From NCBI GenBank assembly GCA_949152475.1, contig OX424566.1, positions 30,914,423 through 30,978,422 on the forward strand: a DNA stretch of 64,000 bases, in the 5' to 3' direction. The DNA is from Terebella lapidaria (Eukaryota > Annelida > Polychaeta > Terebellida > Terebellidae). This document shows positions 33,277-45,121 of the stretch, piece after piece (position 1 is the stretch's first letter; every line of letters begins with the position of its first letter). The translations under genes were made by a program, and so were the position numbers. The notes below the pieces were generated by a model. That model made no database searches and had not been told where the DNA came from. It saw nothing but the letters and a program-made list of their open reading frames with translations.

Positions 33277-33840
33277 GCAATAGTATATAAACTGCTGGAG
33301 CTGTTTGTATTTTGTCTTCAGGCACTGAGTTTAGGCACTGATTTACCGTCTCAGACATAGCGGTGCCATGGACTAGCCTACTTGTTAAATTTTGTCAAAA
33401 CCCTCGTCTCGATAGGCGGTTATGCATTTGTTTCTGTAGGTCTGTCTGCTAGCCTGTGTGTCAGCGACTCAGCGTCCATTCCTTACCTGTCTAACTCGAA
33501 GAAGCATGTCCGATCCAAAATATATAGGGATGAGCTAATTTAGTAGACTAAAAAGTCCCTGACATGCAAAACGAGATAATTCGCCTTATGTAATAATGTT
33601 GTTGTAGGATAATATAATCATAGCTATTTTTTTCACTCCAACGGCAACAAAAATACCCCATCACGAAGGTTATAAAACTTATATAAAAATATAAATTCTG
33701 CACATCACGACCACCTCCACCCCCACCCCGCCCTCTATCAAGATGATTATGATTATTATTCTTTTATTTTCATCATTACATATTTTTATCATTTTTATCA
33801 TTATCTGTCTGGCCTATAGATCTATATGGGATTTTTTTCA

Positions 33841-34977
33841 GAGAAGAATTGGCCTGCTTATGGGAGTCATCGCTTTCTGGTTTACGGATTATTATCGTCG
33901 AACAAACCGCTTTGCCAAGATCCAAAGGAGACGTCTGACAATCATGGCGACCATTTGTGCCGTTGGAACACTGACCCATAAGGCCACCTACCGCCGCAAG
34001 AAAAGCAAGATGATCACAGTACTGACAATGATAATGTCCATCGCTCACATGTCAGCAAATCTGCCACCGATACAACAAAGATTGTTTGGAAATCTTGGAA
34101 TATTGACCCCTATTGATGCATATGTTAGTTTCGTACAGCGCCCCTATGAATTTTATCGCATCACTGGAGAAACTCCAGATACCTTTGACGAAATGTTTAA
34201 CACGATCTTTGCCGATATTGCGGTACTTCCATTTCGGACATTATCACTGAAAAATGTACTTCTGGCGACACTGATTTGGTTGAAATCTTATCCAAGTTAT
34301 GCACTCTTGTCGGTTATTTTCGGAGTGAGCATGTCAACATTGACTAGGATTTTCAGTGATGTGTGGCCTATTCTGTGGCACCACTACGCTCCCCGAATCA
34401 CATGGCCTTCGATCAGGAATGGAGAGGTATGATGGGCGGATGGCCAGATCTCCCGTATGTTGTCGGTGCCATCGACGCAACATCCCACGAGATTTATATA
34501 CCAAGCAATGAGCCACAACGAAAATACTATAGTGGGCACAGGAAATAGCACTGCATGCATACACAAATTATCATTGACAATAACAAGAAAATTCGTTTTG
34601 TGCAGTCTGGCTTTTTAGGGCATATGAATGATGCACAAACTTTTCAGTACTTGCCAAGTATTGGTCCGAACCAAGCTCTACCATTCCCAAGGGACGCATG
34701 GTTGATTGGTGACAATATATATCCATACCGCCATCCTGTTCTCACTGGGTTTAGTAGAGCCCAAATGCGGAGAGATCCGCATAGACTGCAGCAGCTGGAT
34801 GACTTTAATTTATTGGTAAGGGAACACAGGGTGTATGTCGAACACGTCATATTCCATCTGAAGTGCTTCAGAGTCCTTGGTACGCTGTACAGACACCCAC
34901 GACGTAACCTAAGCCGTATTGTGGAGCTGTGTGCTCGTCTGGCTCAAAGGAGAAATGACTTGTTCAATGATGTGTAA
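33841..34977 (+). pseudogene. PIF/Harbinger DDE transposase, decayed
   Basis: The exon starts after the acceptor ending 33840; the upstream hydrophobic open frame from 33743 is intron. The domain runs from MSTLTRIFSDVWPILWHHYA, then DLPYVVGAIDATSHEI (first Asp), GHMNDAQTF, and LIGDNIYPYRHPVL (Asp) to VEHVIFHLKCFRVL (Glu), the order seen in HARBI1-type transposases. Two lesions are visible: a one-base frameshift near 34410, between the helical region and the first Asp block, and TAG at 34546-34548 after YSGHRK. With these the copy cannot make a full protein. It pairs with the divergent Myb-like gene. Confidence 0.75.
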
Positions 34978-35184
34978 CATAACATGTATTATAGGGCTAG
35001 ATACTTTCGGTTGCGAATAATTTTTTTGACTAGATATATATATCACACTTCATTTCCAACTTCAAATATACAAGTCTTATTGCGAAAAAGAATGCTCCCG
35101 TTCACAACGTGTTTTTCGTGCCTCGTGACCAACGCACGTTCGCGTACGTGTTCGTGAAATATCCCTAATATGTTCATTTGGTGA
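34978..35184. other. 3' flank of Harbinger transposase, noncoding
   Basis: AT-rich; the right terminal inverted repeat of the element was not recognised. Confidence 0.3.
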
Positions 35185-35391
35185 CTGGCCTTTGCTCCAT
35201 AAATACTACTCGAGCACTGTATACATAACATTTAATCTGTCTCACACCTTTTTAATCCGTATTTTATATGGAGGAACGGCCCAAGTAGCATACGCTACGC
35301 CTTAATACTAACTGAAAACATTTAATCGCTCTGGCACATTTTTAATCCTTATTGAATATAGAGAAGAGCGCAGGATATGAAATTTGGGCCG
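35185..35391. mobile_element. GGCCCAAGTA-type MITEs, degenerate pair
   Basis: Two overlapping partial copies: TTTTTAATCC blocks at about 35249 and 35340, GGCCCAAGTAGC at 35279, and TTTGGGCC at the right end. Confidence 0.5.
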
Positions 35392-35766
35392 GAGGGACGA
35401 GCAGCACAAGTTACTTGGGGCACTGGTCTAACAATTCCATATACTAGTAATATCCATTATTAGTTACATGTGAACCAATATCCAATTTCGCAATATCCAT
35501 CGCATTGTGTGTGCTTATCCAAAAGAAAAGAAATGTCCCTGCAAGTTATAATTATATCCGTGGCATGTAAGCTATCCAATTTTTGAAATAGCCACGAAAT
35601 CGAGTGTGCTTATCCCATATTATGCCTACAAGTTAGAATCATATCCACGGCTGGTTGCATTCAGCTTTGTATCGTGAACATATGAATATAGTGGGAATTT
35701 CGCTTGAGCAATACGATGTCGTCCCTTCAACTTTTGTTTGTGGTGGTGGTGGACTTTACATTAGTC

Positions 35767-36001
35767 AAAGCCCTCGTCACGCTCCATTACCTATTGGTAT
35801 TGGAAACCTCGGGCTTCGCTCTCGGTCTCCAATACCAATAGATGGTTTGCAGATGACGTCATAATCCTGTTTTGAGAATAGGATTAGTATTGTATTGCCG
35901 TCCACCCAAGGTTTTGCCGTCCAGTTAATTCTTTTGTTAAATAGTGTTGAGTTGAGTAATAGCAAAGCATCTATAGGTAATGGAGCGCTCCTCGGGCTTT
36001 A
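35767..36001. mobile_element. MITE with AAAGCCC…CGCTCCATTACCTAT inverted ends
   Basis: About 30 bp inverted ends (35767 and 36001) around a 235 bp body. The body starts with a small palindrome, CTATTGGTATTGGAAACC against GGTCTCCAATACCAATAG. Confidence 0.6.
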
Positions 36002-36109
36002 ACTACTACATACCATATGTCAATATGTTTGTGGTGTTCATACTGAATCCATATTGATTTGCCGATAGGTTGCAGTGCAACAAGTAAACAAGAGGACATG
36101 GGATGTCAT

Positions 36110-36209
36110 GGATAAAGCACAAGAAACAGTGAATTCGTGCTTACGAATTCACGAGCGCAACGCGCGAGTGAATTCGTGAACGAATTCATTGTTTCGAGTG
36201 TTTTATCCG
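36110..36209. repeat. Imperfect 100 bp palindrome
   Basis: GGATAAAGCACAAGAAACAG pairs with the right end TTGTTTCGAGTGTTTTATCC. Internally GAATTCGTG / CACGAATTC motifs repeat four times in alternating orientation. Confidence 0.6.
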
Positions 36210-36370
36210 ACTTAAAATATTGCTCTTACAATCACAATGCGACCAGCAGATTACTCGTACATATGTATATTGTTTCTGCTAGATCTATTGCGAGTCAAGC
36301 ATGACAAAGATGTATTCATAAATAGCCGGCAACCGAGTGAATTTAGGTTGCTCAACTCAACACGGTTTTC

Positions 36371-36480
36371 GGCCCAAGTACTATATCTCGCGTGTTCCTC
36401 TATATATTCAATGAGGGGTAAAAAGGTGGCACACGGGTTAAATGCATTCATTTAGTGAGCGAGTAGTATTAGGGAGCAGG
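36371..36480. mobile_element. GGCCCAAGTA-type MITE, truncated
   Basis: Starts with GGCCCAAGTACTATATC and contains TTCATTTAGTGAGCGAGTAG; the right end is degraded. Confidence 0.45.
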
Positions 36481-36635
36481 GTTTGATGCGTGGAACGTGT
36501 TTCAATGGACATCTCAATTGGATGATGGTGAGTTTTAATATATTGTACTCAAAACACACCGAAACAGTGACCTATACCACACACATTCTCGCATTTCTGT
36601 TACTGGACATCGACTGGTTGACATTAAATTTCAAC

Positions 36636-36878
36636 ATGGCATATAATTGGGACACATTTTTAAATGAAATCGTGGATAGTATGGTCGCATTTAATGCTGC
36701 AAACATTCTGAACGATGTTGGAAATTCAACATTAGATGATCTTGAGATTACTGATTATGAACTTGTGCAACATGCAACATACATCAGTGATCCAATGAAT
36801 TCGTATGGGGCAAACGGTGGATTCGTGCGGACGAATCCACTGTTCAGACAATGGTGTGACGTCACAACAATATTTTAA
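36636..36878 (+). CDS. Hypothetical ORF
   Basis: From the internal ATG near 36636 the frame reads MAYNWDTFLNEIVDSMVAFN, DDLEITDYELVQHATYISDP and ends in VTTIF. Composition is coding-like (acidic, balanced), unlike the surrounding repeats. It could be an exon or the remnant of a transposon accessory gene. No family recognised. Confidence 0.25.
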   Translation: MAYNWDTFLNEIVDSMVAFNAANILNDVGNSTLDDLEITDYELVQHATYISDPMNSYGANGGFVRTNPLFRQWCDVTTIF

Positions 36879-37000
36879 ATAAGTATAATTTTCAATGATC
36901 ATTTTGGAACGGAATATAACTGTGGAAAGACACTCAAGCCAAGAGAGAGCGTTTAAGGAGAGAGCACGTAACATACCGGTGACTACACTGAGGCACTTTT

Positions 37001-37827
37001 CCATTGACTTATAATGTGAAAGTAAAGGTAACAAAATCACTAAGACAATACAATCCCCTGACCTAAAACTTGGCTAGCACACCCACATATACTTACGGAT
37101 GATGAACCGAGACATTATTTAATAAATGATATCACGGAAGTTGTGCAATTTGATGATTAGATAAATCATTTTATACGTTTCACCAGAAATACATAAGAGA
37201 TCTCTTATGTATTTCTGGTTTCACTAAAACGAACATTCGTGTGTTCTGCTTGACAAACACTGGCTGCTGCACGATGTCTTCTAAACGCTGGTACGCTGGT
37301 ATACTGGTACAAGCATTGTGAGGCTTATTGAGGCATACACGAAATGAGCAGTATTGTTGAGTTCATGCACCTCGCAATGCTTGTACCAGCATACCAGTGT
37401 ACCAGCGTTTAGAAGACATCGGCTGCCGCATATGTGTATTCTTTGTTGTGGTCAAAATAATTAGAATATCTGGTGCTATACTTTCTGTGAGATGAATACC
37501 ATGAGCTGAACATTCGTGATCCCCGACACCTTGGTGCACCCGAGTGAATGTCACCTGTGAGTTTTACTGGCCTCACTAGCTATTTGCTGTACAACATAAT
37601 CCTTTCGCTCGCCCTGTTGTGAGTGTATTTTGTATACTGAGAAATATGTCGGAAAAAGATATATGAAAACGATGATTTTAACAAAAGTTAACATTGTTTA
37701 GTAAGAAACGGAGTCTCGGTTGGTAATCCTTGATGGCTAACAATCAGAAAAGCAAAGTTTCACGTTGATTGGAAGTGTGAGATTTAATGAATTTGTTACC
37801 TTTTTATTTACATTATAAGTCAATGGA
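37001..37827. mobile_element. Foldback region with nested palindromes
   Basis: Ends CCATTGACTTATAATGTGAA (37001) and ACATTATAAGTCAATGG (ending about 37827) are inverted. Inside are a perfect 38 bp palindrome (37182-37219, half-site ACCAGAAATACATAAGAGA) and an inverted pair of about 45 bp arms (37270-37323 and 37368-37420, containing AAACGCTGGTAC / GTACCAGCGTTT). There is no coding capacity. Confidence 0.55.
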
Positions 37828-38580
37828 CAGCTGGTCGTTTCCAGGTTCATGATAGTTACATGCAATCACTCCTTAAGGTGCGGTATGCTCACACTAGTGA
37901 GCTATGGTATATTTGAGTTGGTGCTAGGGGCCTGTCTAGCCAATGAGGGGGGTTGGATCACCATGGTGAAAGTCAAACACCGCACCTTGGTCGACAGAGC
38001 ACAGTTCTACCTGTTAAATATAAACATCGCTACCTAATGGGGTACCCTATATCGAGAGTCACAAAATAGTTGTGTCTTATACGGATATTCCAATGTCCAA
38101 GAGTTAATCAGGCATGGCTAAATCAATCAATATTCATAGGGGCTGATCACCGTTGACCAGTAGGATGACCAAATCACTGACTGTGCTATGCATGAATGGT
38201 TTCCCCACATGAGGGCGTGAAATGCAAGTCGGGTCTTTACTGAACGACTCCAACCAATTTGCCATAGTCGCCGGTACCCCCATTACGTCCGTTGCAGGCC
38301 ATGACTCGTGTATGTGTCTAGTAGTTTCATCCATGGCATTGATCAATGGGACCAGACCATGTAGGTTCGTGCAATCATATCTATATTTGTTGAGATTTCC
38401 GGAACTGCGATTACTCCTTCCATGTAGACCTACATACTATCTCTCACTATCATCTACTTTGGTATATTTTAAGCATGTACATCACGTTAATTATGAATAT
38501 TTCGATCTGGCACTCAAGCGAGTAAAATATATAATTTGTTTGCCGCGACAGCTGTTTATTGGCACGCTGTGTGAGAAAAT

Positions 38581-39501
38581 GCATATGACATTGTATTCTC
38601 GTGCTAGATCGGTTTATCTAGCACTCTGATCACTGGGGTGGATTAAACGACAGAGGAGCCTGGGGCTGGAAAATATAAATGGGCCTGAAGCTATCCGGCC
38701 TGGGGGTTTGGAAGGCGCCGTAAGCCCCCCGAGAAAAAAATGGCTTTTTTGTTTTGTGAGTTGAGCGGTTTGGCGTGTATCTGAGGAAGAATTTATGCGA
38801 TATTTGGACATTCAAATTGGATTCGAATTTTGAACTTTTCCACTAAAGAGTGAAAGGACTGGAAAAGTAATTTGGCCCAGATCTATTATTGTAAATCCGG
38901 TAGATTTCAAATCTTGTAAATTTATCGAGGATTCCGAATAAATATTGAAGTTGACCCCCTAAAAATCAGTGATTTTTTTTTCAGAATAAAAAATATAACA
39001 TATTGTAGTATATGCAGTTGTTTATTATAAACAGTGAAACACACATTTCAGATGTAATCAATTCTTATTTTGTGATCATACATATGTATTTTCGACCTTT
39101 TTGTGTGCAAATCTGTTGATAGCAGGTGTAGGCCTATCATGGAGACCTTGTGTAGGCCTAAACCCATCTGTGTGAAAAGGAGACACACTAGCACCCGCAG
39201 AAAAATATAGGTCCCCAAATTTTAAAAAAAACCTCACGGTTTCAATCTGAGGCCTACAATAGGCCTATGAGTGAGAAAAAGGGACGAATAAGCACTCGCA
39301 AAATTAGGACCCAGTTTTTTGTGAGAATTTGGGCCTATTTTGTTCTTGCTGGGCCTGTGGGCCTGGGGCTGCAGCCCCAATAGTCCCTACGTTAATCTGG
39401 CCCTGTCTGATCACCATCTGAGCCTCGCCTAAAGACTCGGCGTAGATTCGGTGACAGAGTGCTAGATAAATCGATCTAGCACTCGAAACAATGCCATATG
39501 C
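38581..39501. mobile_element. Foldback/MITE with GTGCTAGATC…GATTTATCTAGCAC ends
   Basis: About 47 bp inverted ends (38581-38630 and 39455-39501), each itself containing a partial palindrome (GTGCTAGAT…ATCTAGCAC). The interior is noncoding, with GGGGCT-rich ends. ORFs at 38614-38815 are shadows. Confidence 0.55.
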
Positions 39502-39829
39502 ATATGATCTTGTCAGGGTTTCTCAGAAGGCTTGAAGGCTAGGATGTACAATAACGTGGGCAATTTTCCAAATTTCAACTAATTTTCCATACTCAGGATC
39601 CGGAATGACAATTGGTTATGACAGAAAAGTGTTCTTTATTACACACCGGATGTTCTTTTTATCTATATTCATCATTTTGTGCCACTGATTACCTCATCAT
39701 TGTCATTGATTATCATAGAGAAACAGGATTGCCCACTAAATTGTACATGTGCTGCGTTTTTAAAGTTATAGGTCCAGATTATCACCACGTTTTATCACCT
39801 AAAATTCATGACTCAATCATGGCTCTATA

Positions 39830-40380
39830 CTCGGATTTTTCTAACTCGTTTGCACTGTTTTTCGAAAATATTTTTGTGATGGTGAATGCTATCGTTCTAT
39901 AACTTGGCATACTTCACCTAAATCTAGGAGTCAAACGGCAATTTTCTACCAAATTTCAGACAGCTGTCACGAAAATTGAAAAAGTTGGCAATCTACCTTA
40001 ATGTTAAATTTCAGCCCAAAACGGGATCTCGGGAATCTGAGCATTTTCGAGGAATTGGTCCTGTTTACATCCATCAGTATTCGAAATATTCTTGTAACTT
40101 TGAACCAGAAGACACACTGGGGTGTACTCTAAACAAACATGTTGATCTTGAAACATTACTCCGCTACAAAAGCGAGCAAATGCACAAAATTGTGTGCGGG
40201 CCCAGAGCTGAATTTGACATTGGGATAGATTGCCAACTTTTTCAATTTTTGCGAGAGTTGTCTGAAAGTTGGTAGAAAATTGCCGTTTGACTCCCAGGTG
40301 AAGTATGTTATAGAACGATAGCTTTAAGCATCACAAAAATATTGGCGAAAAACAGTGTAAACGAGTTAGAAAAATCCGAG
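39830..40380. mobile_element. Foldback element (CTCTGATTTTTCTAAC family), copy 2
   Basis: CTCGGATTTTTCTAACTCG (39830) and its inverse ending CGAGTTAGAAAAATCCGAG (40380), flanked by TA on both sides. The inverted arms are over 100 bp. The ORF 39976-40275 is a shadow. Confidence 0.7.
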
Positions 40381-40933
40381 TATAAGTCATGATCAGAACC
40401 CACCACAGAGCACCTATACATACATACAGAGCACCCCCCCCCCCACCCCCACCCGATTAACTACAGTACTTTAGTGCTAGCATTCCCCCCCCCCCCCCCC
40501 ACCAGCCCTTCCTCCCCTCCGCCTTCCCATAATAAAAGGTGCTATTATACAAATATTGGATGTTGAGGAGTCCAATATATAGTTTACGGAATGAAGATAT
40601 GCCATATTGGCCGAAGCGAGCCGAGGTCAATATGACATTTTTTAATAATATTGAGGAATGATAAAATCAGCAGCTAATCAATGTTGCATGTTGGTTAAGC
40701 CAAAGCCGGTCACGGCTGAGTAGTTTCCGTTATGATAGAGAAATACCTCGATAACATGGGAGCCACAAATCGGTTCACCCATCGACCATGTTAACCCCCT
40801 GTTCCTCACAGCTTCTTCATTCATGTATTGGCCTTGACGCCAATCGATTCCGCCATAAATACATAACCTCCGCGGGACTGACCGGAGGGTGCTGTTCGGT
40901 CACAGCGAACCAGTATCTCTCTAAAATCAATTA
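40381..40933. other. Noncoding stretch with C-runs
   Basis: Two poly-C tracts (about 40434-40445 and 40487-40501); nothing else recognised. Confidence 0.4.
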
Positions 40934-41448
40934 CTGTGAACCCCTTAATTTTTCGCGGCCTTTAATATTCGCGATTTTCTGGAGGCGAATTTTTTTGGCC
41001 AACCGCATATGATTCGATATTGAATATTGAGCATCACGGAATGTCAGTAGCCCAATTAGCATGATTGAATCGGCCGTTGATTCGGAAATTGACTTTGAAA
41101 TGTGTGTGGTGTAAAATAGAAGAACAAATAATGTTGCATATTTAACATAACAAAACCAGTAGCCAATTCAACGTTTACATGTACGTAGTTATTTTGTACT
41201 GTGACTGTTTGTATGTTTCTAAGACAAAAAAATAAAGATATAATATTTATAATATAAATATATAATAAAGATACACTTGTGTTTTGCCAATTGTTGGGTT
41301 GCTTAGTGAATATGTTATTTGAAAATACCTCTGTGATACGTTACCAGTATTGTGCATGTTGCAGAAAACGCGGAATTAAACGGCCGCGAATTTGTCCAAA
41401 TTCTGAAAACGCGAAATTAAACGGCCGTGAAATTGTAGGGGTTTACAG
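40934..41448. mobile_element. MITE with CTGTAAACCCC-type ends and TA flanks
   Basis: The left end CTGTGAACCCCTTAATTTTT and right end TGTAGGGGTTTACAG are inverted, with TA on each side, as for Tc1/mariner-derived MITEs. Subterminal CGCGG / CGGCCGCGAA segments are also inverted. 515 bp, no coding capacity. Confidence 0.65.
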
Positions 41449-41583
41449 TATTGTGCGTGCTCCTTGACCAGGGATCAGACGTGTAGAGTTCCACTGGCAA
41501 CATACATATTCCATGTGAGCAGTAATGTTTCTAACATCGATAACGGCTGAATACACAAACAGAAGATAATATGATGATCTATA

Positions 41584-42143
41584 CTCTGATTTTTCTAACT
41601 CGTTTACACTGTTTTTTGCTGATATGTTTGCGATGCTAATTGGTATAATTCTATAACTTGGCATACTTCACATGGGAGTAAAACGGCAATTTAGTACCGA
41701 ATTTCGGACTTCTATCGCGAAAATTGAAAAAGTTAGCAATCTACCCCAATATTAAATTTAGCCCTATCTGATTTCTGGGTCCGCACACAATTTTGTGCTT
41801 TTGTTCGGTTTTGTAGCGATGAAATCTTTCGAAATCAACATGTTTGTGTAGAATACATTCCAGTGTGTCTTCCAGTCCAAAATTAGAATAATACACTGAA
41901 TCCTAATGGATGTAAACAGGACCAAATTCTCGATAATGCTCAGACTCGAGATCCCGTGTTGGGTTGAAATTTAACATTGAGTTAGATAGCCAACTTCTTC
42001 AATTTTTGTGATAGGAGTCTGAAATTTGGTACAAAATTGCCGTTTGACTCCCAGTTAAAGTATGCCAAATTATAGAACGATACGATTTAGCATCACAAAA
42101 TTATCGTCAAAAACCGGTGTAAACGAGTTAAAAAAAATCAGAG
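41584..42143. mobile_element. Foldback element (CTCTGATTTTTCTAAC family), copy 3
   Basis: CTCTGATTTTTCTAACTCG (41584) and the inverted end CGAGTTAAAAAAAATCAGAG (42143), TA-flanked. The interior is inverted relative to copy 2, sharing TGTTTGTGTAGAATACATTC and similar blocks. Confidence 0.7.
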
Positions 42144-42254
42144 TATAGGTCAATTTATTAAATTGACGAAACACATATATCAATAACGAACCGTAGATAA
42201 TTGGAATTATTATACATGTAAACATCGGGAAAATTACTCTCCCATAAAATGACT

Positions 42255-42382
42255 GGCCCAAGTATCATACATACACTGCGCCTTCCTCAATATTCAATAA
42301 GGATTAAAAAGGTGACAGACGGATAAAATGGCATTCATTTAGTGGACGAGTAGTATTAAGGCGCAGTGTATGATACTTGGGT
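42255..42382. mobile_element. GGCCCAAGTA-type MITE, intact-looking
   Basis: Bounded by GGCCCAAGTATCATACA and TGTATGATACTTGGGTC. Inside are AATAAGGATTAAAAAGGTGA and ATTTAGTGGACGAGTAGTAT. Confidence 0.65.
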
Positions 42383-42810
42383 CAAATGACTTATAGTTGG
42401 GCAATAAGTTTCCCATATATATCCGGTGTGCCTTAGGTTGCTTTGTGCCTTGCTATCTTTCTGTAGCAGAAAATGCTACGTTCACCCAGTTCCGTTTGAA
42501 CTAGTACTCGCCATGGTACAGGTAGAGTTTTCGAAGGTCACTATCAACACTTGGAATATTTTCAGCATATTTGTTCAGAATATTTCATTGGAGGTATTTT
42601 CTATTTTACACAGTGATTGTTATCTGTATTTCGCTAATTCAGCTCAAACTGGTGACTTACAACATCATAAAAGAAACGACGTTTTGCGGGGTTCTTGCAT
42701 ATATTAGGGTGAAGTGACCAAATGTTGGTCCCCTTCACATTTTAAAGCCAACTGCACGCTTCCAATCGGCCATACGATCATGTAGGTCAATTTCATGCTC
42801 AAAACAGTTA

Positions 42811-43255
42811 AGGCCCATCTTCTCATCTCCGGTTTACTCATGGCTAACCCTGGGATAACCTGTCGGTCACCTTCGTATTGCATTTCTCGGTCCGAGTGTC
42901 ACGATCAGATCAGAATTATTGAGATGTTTCTGACCCTAAACTTGATGTACGCGCAGCAATACCGAGATGAGTTGTTTGTGTGTGTAATACTTGAGTTGAT
43001 TTGTTTAATTTTGATCTCAGTGCACCGTGTTCCCGGGTTTAGTCGGAGCTCATCTTAGACTGCACTAGATTGCCGAGCCACAGGTTACCCGCAGGTTAGC
43101 CTTAAATTAGGTAACCTATATCTAGCCTTGACATGGGAAACAAACCTGACCCACGCCCACGGGTCAGGGTTATCCCTGTGTTAGCTCACCCAAGGTTAAC
43201 CCTGGGTTTTGGACATAACCTACCTGGGTTAACCTAGAGATGAGGAATCGGGCCT
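42811..43255. mobile_element. MITE with AGGCCC…CATCTC inverted ends
   Basis: The left end AGGCCCATCTTCTCATCTCC and right end AGAGATGAGGAATCGGGCCT are inverted. The interior has several AACCCTGGG / CCCAGGTTAA motifs in both orientations. Confidence 0.55.
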
Positions 43256-43699
43256 CAAAGTTTGGAACCAATTCTAAAATCAGTCAATTTTTGCATTCTC
43301 GTTCGTCACCAAACTTTGTAAGTACATCTCGATACTGTCAAAAATCTACGGAAAATGTGCACAATTCAATGACAGTCACTCAGAAAATCGCACTTAACCG
43401 TTCATGAAAACACATGGGCGTAGATAGGGGGGGGGGGATAGTTCGGGGGGTTCGGTCGAGCCCCTTTTTTCACCTGAAACTCCAGGCTGAAACCCAACTG
43501 ATCCAACAACAAGAGTCAGTGCATAAAAATATCCCATTATATCTCCGTCAATGATCGACCACAAGAGCGGATCTAGGGGGAGGGGGTGTCCAGTGGGTTC
43601 TGGACCCCCCTTTTCTTCCACTGGACCGCTCTCATTTATCATGGTTGACCGTTCCCATGCTAGTTCCAATTTTGGCCCAGAGATTTGACTTGCTACTTC
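43256..43699. repeat. Fragments of G-rich DNA-transposon repeats
   Basis: GGGCGTAGATAGGGGGGG (about 43415) and GAGCGGATCTAGGGGGAGGG (about 43564) resemble the ends of common hAT-like MITEs. The minus-strand ORF 43394-43669 is not a gene. Confidence 0.4.
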
Positions 43700-44463
43700 T
43701 CACTGTGGTGATACTGGATGCACTAACGATCGTTAGTGCATCCCGCAATGGCCGACAGTAAACACGATCAGTTTGGTTTTTAACCGTATTCTATCAAATG
43801 ACAGGTCCATTTGTGATAAATGGACACTCTGAAGCTAGCTTAGTGTTTTGGTCAAAGACATGCGTAGTTATTTCAAGCAGATCATGCTTCTTTGTCTAGA
43901 TTTGTTGAGGAAAAGAATTAGCGATAAGATTCACCAACGACAACAGTGAGATTCCCTAACGATATAGGCCTAATACGTGTATATTGTAATACGTCCATAA
44001 CATACACCATTGTGAATTCGTTGATTTATGCGACATAAATTAGCGAATGTCACATAAAAAATAGGAAATATGTATTAGAAGATCATCTATACACATCAAT
44101 ACATGTCAATTGGTACTTTATTTCACGTTTAGCATTTAAATAACGTAGATTTGAATTAATAAAGAAGAGATCGTTAGGGAATCTTCACATGTTCGTTAGG
44201 GAATCTTCGATTTTACAAAAACAATCGTTAGGGAATCTTTCGGCTTTTTTTCAGACGAGTTTTTCATGCTCAAACCAACATAAATCGCCATGTATTTGCA
44301 ACGAACGGTTGTTTCGTGCGCATAAGAATCAGCAGATGCATGTGTGTATCGATCACAATCGTAATTATCGGGAAAACGAAGAAAATTCAAACGAACCGCG
44401 AGTGGGTTCGCCATTGCGGGATGCACTAACGATCGTTAGTGCATCCAGTCTCACCACAGTGAC
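43700..44463. mobile_element. DNA element whose ends contain the palindrome GCACTAACGATCGTTAGTGC
   Basis: The inverted ends (about 55 bp) each include a perfect 20 bp palindrome, GCACTAACGATCGTTAGTGC, followed inward by CCCGCAATGGC. Inside, CGTTAGGGAATCTT recurs at 44171, 44194 and 44226. No transposase ORF was found; frames at 44189-44488 are short. Confidence 0.6.
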
Positions 44464-44841
44464 TTCTCGTGTATCTACTGAAGATTAAAAAAGGTAACTA
44501 CTATCAGAAATACATGTATTTCTGTCACTATAAATGCCAGAGGCAGATCCAGCGGGTGGGGGACGGAAGGGGGCCTTGTCCACCCCACCGCTTCCCCCCT
44601 CCCCGCCAAAAAAAAATAATATCGAAATGTAAGGGTGTTGTGTCGGTACAGAAATATCACAGTACTTGATTGGGATATGGCGCACATGTATGGGGAACCT
44701 GTATTAGTTCTGATGTATTTTTGTCACTAGATACTTTAGAAATATAATAAAATTGATATCGGTATTATTTGGTATTAATGGTAAAAATAAATAATCAATT
44801 TGAATTTAATGACATTTGGTTGATTAAAAAAGGTGATTTTA

Positions 44842-44930
44842 TGAATGAATGAATGAATGAATGAATGAATGAATCAATCAATCAATCAATCAATCAATTA
44901 ATCAATCAATCAATCAATCAATCAACGAAT
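44842..44930. repeat. (GAAT)n/(AATC)n microsatellite
   Basis: A tandem GAAT tract grades into AATC repeats. Confidence 0.9.
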
Positions 44931-44992
44931 AACGTTTATTTTACATCGCATAAATTCAAATCACATATACAGTGCAATATTATACCAACATG

Positions 44993-45121
44993 GGCCCATG
45001 TAGCGCAGCTTACTACTTCTTCTAAATTCACTGAAGATTAAAAATGTGCCAGACGGATTAAATATGGTATACATTCAGTGGGTGAGTAGCATTAACAAAG
45101 TAAGGTGCGCTACTTGGGCCC
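44993..45121. mobile_element. GGCCCAAGTA-type MITE, intact-looking
   Basis: GGGCCCATGTAGCGCAGCTTAC and GTAAGGTGCGCTACTTGGGCC are inverted ends of a 129 bp copy of the first subtype. Confidence 0.65.

Noticed and set aside
33743..33840. Hydrophobic N-terminus of the transposase ORF as a membrane or signal segment
   Set aside because: It is AT-rich intron sequence ending in a TTTTTTTCAG acceptor; homology begins after it.
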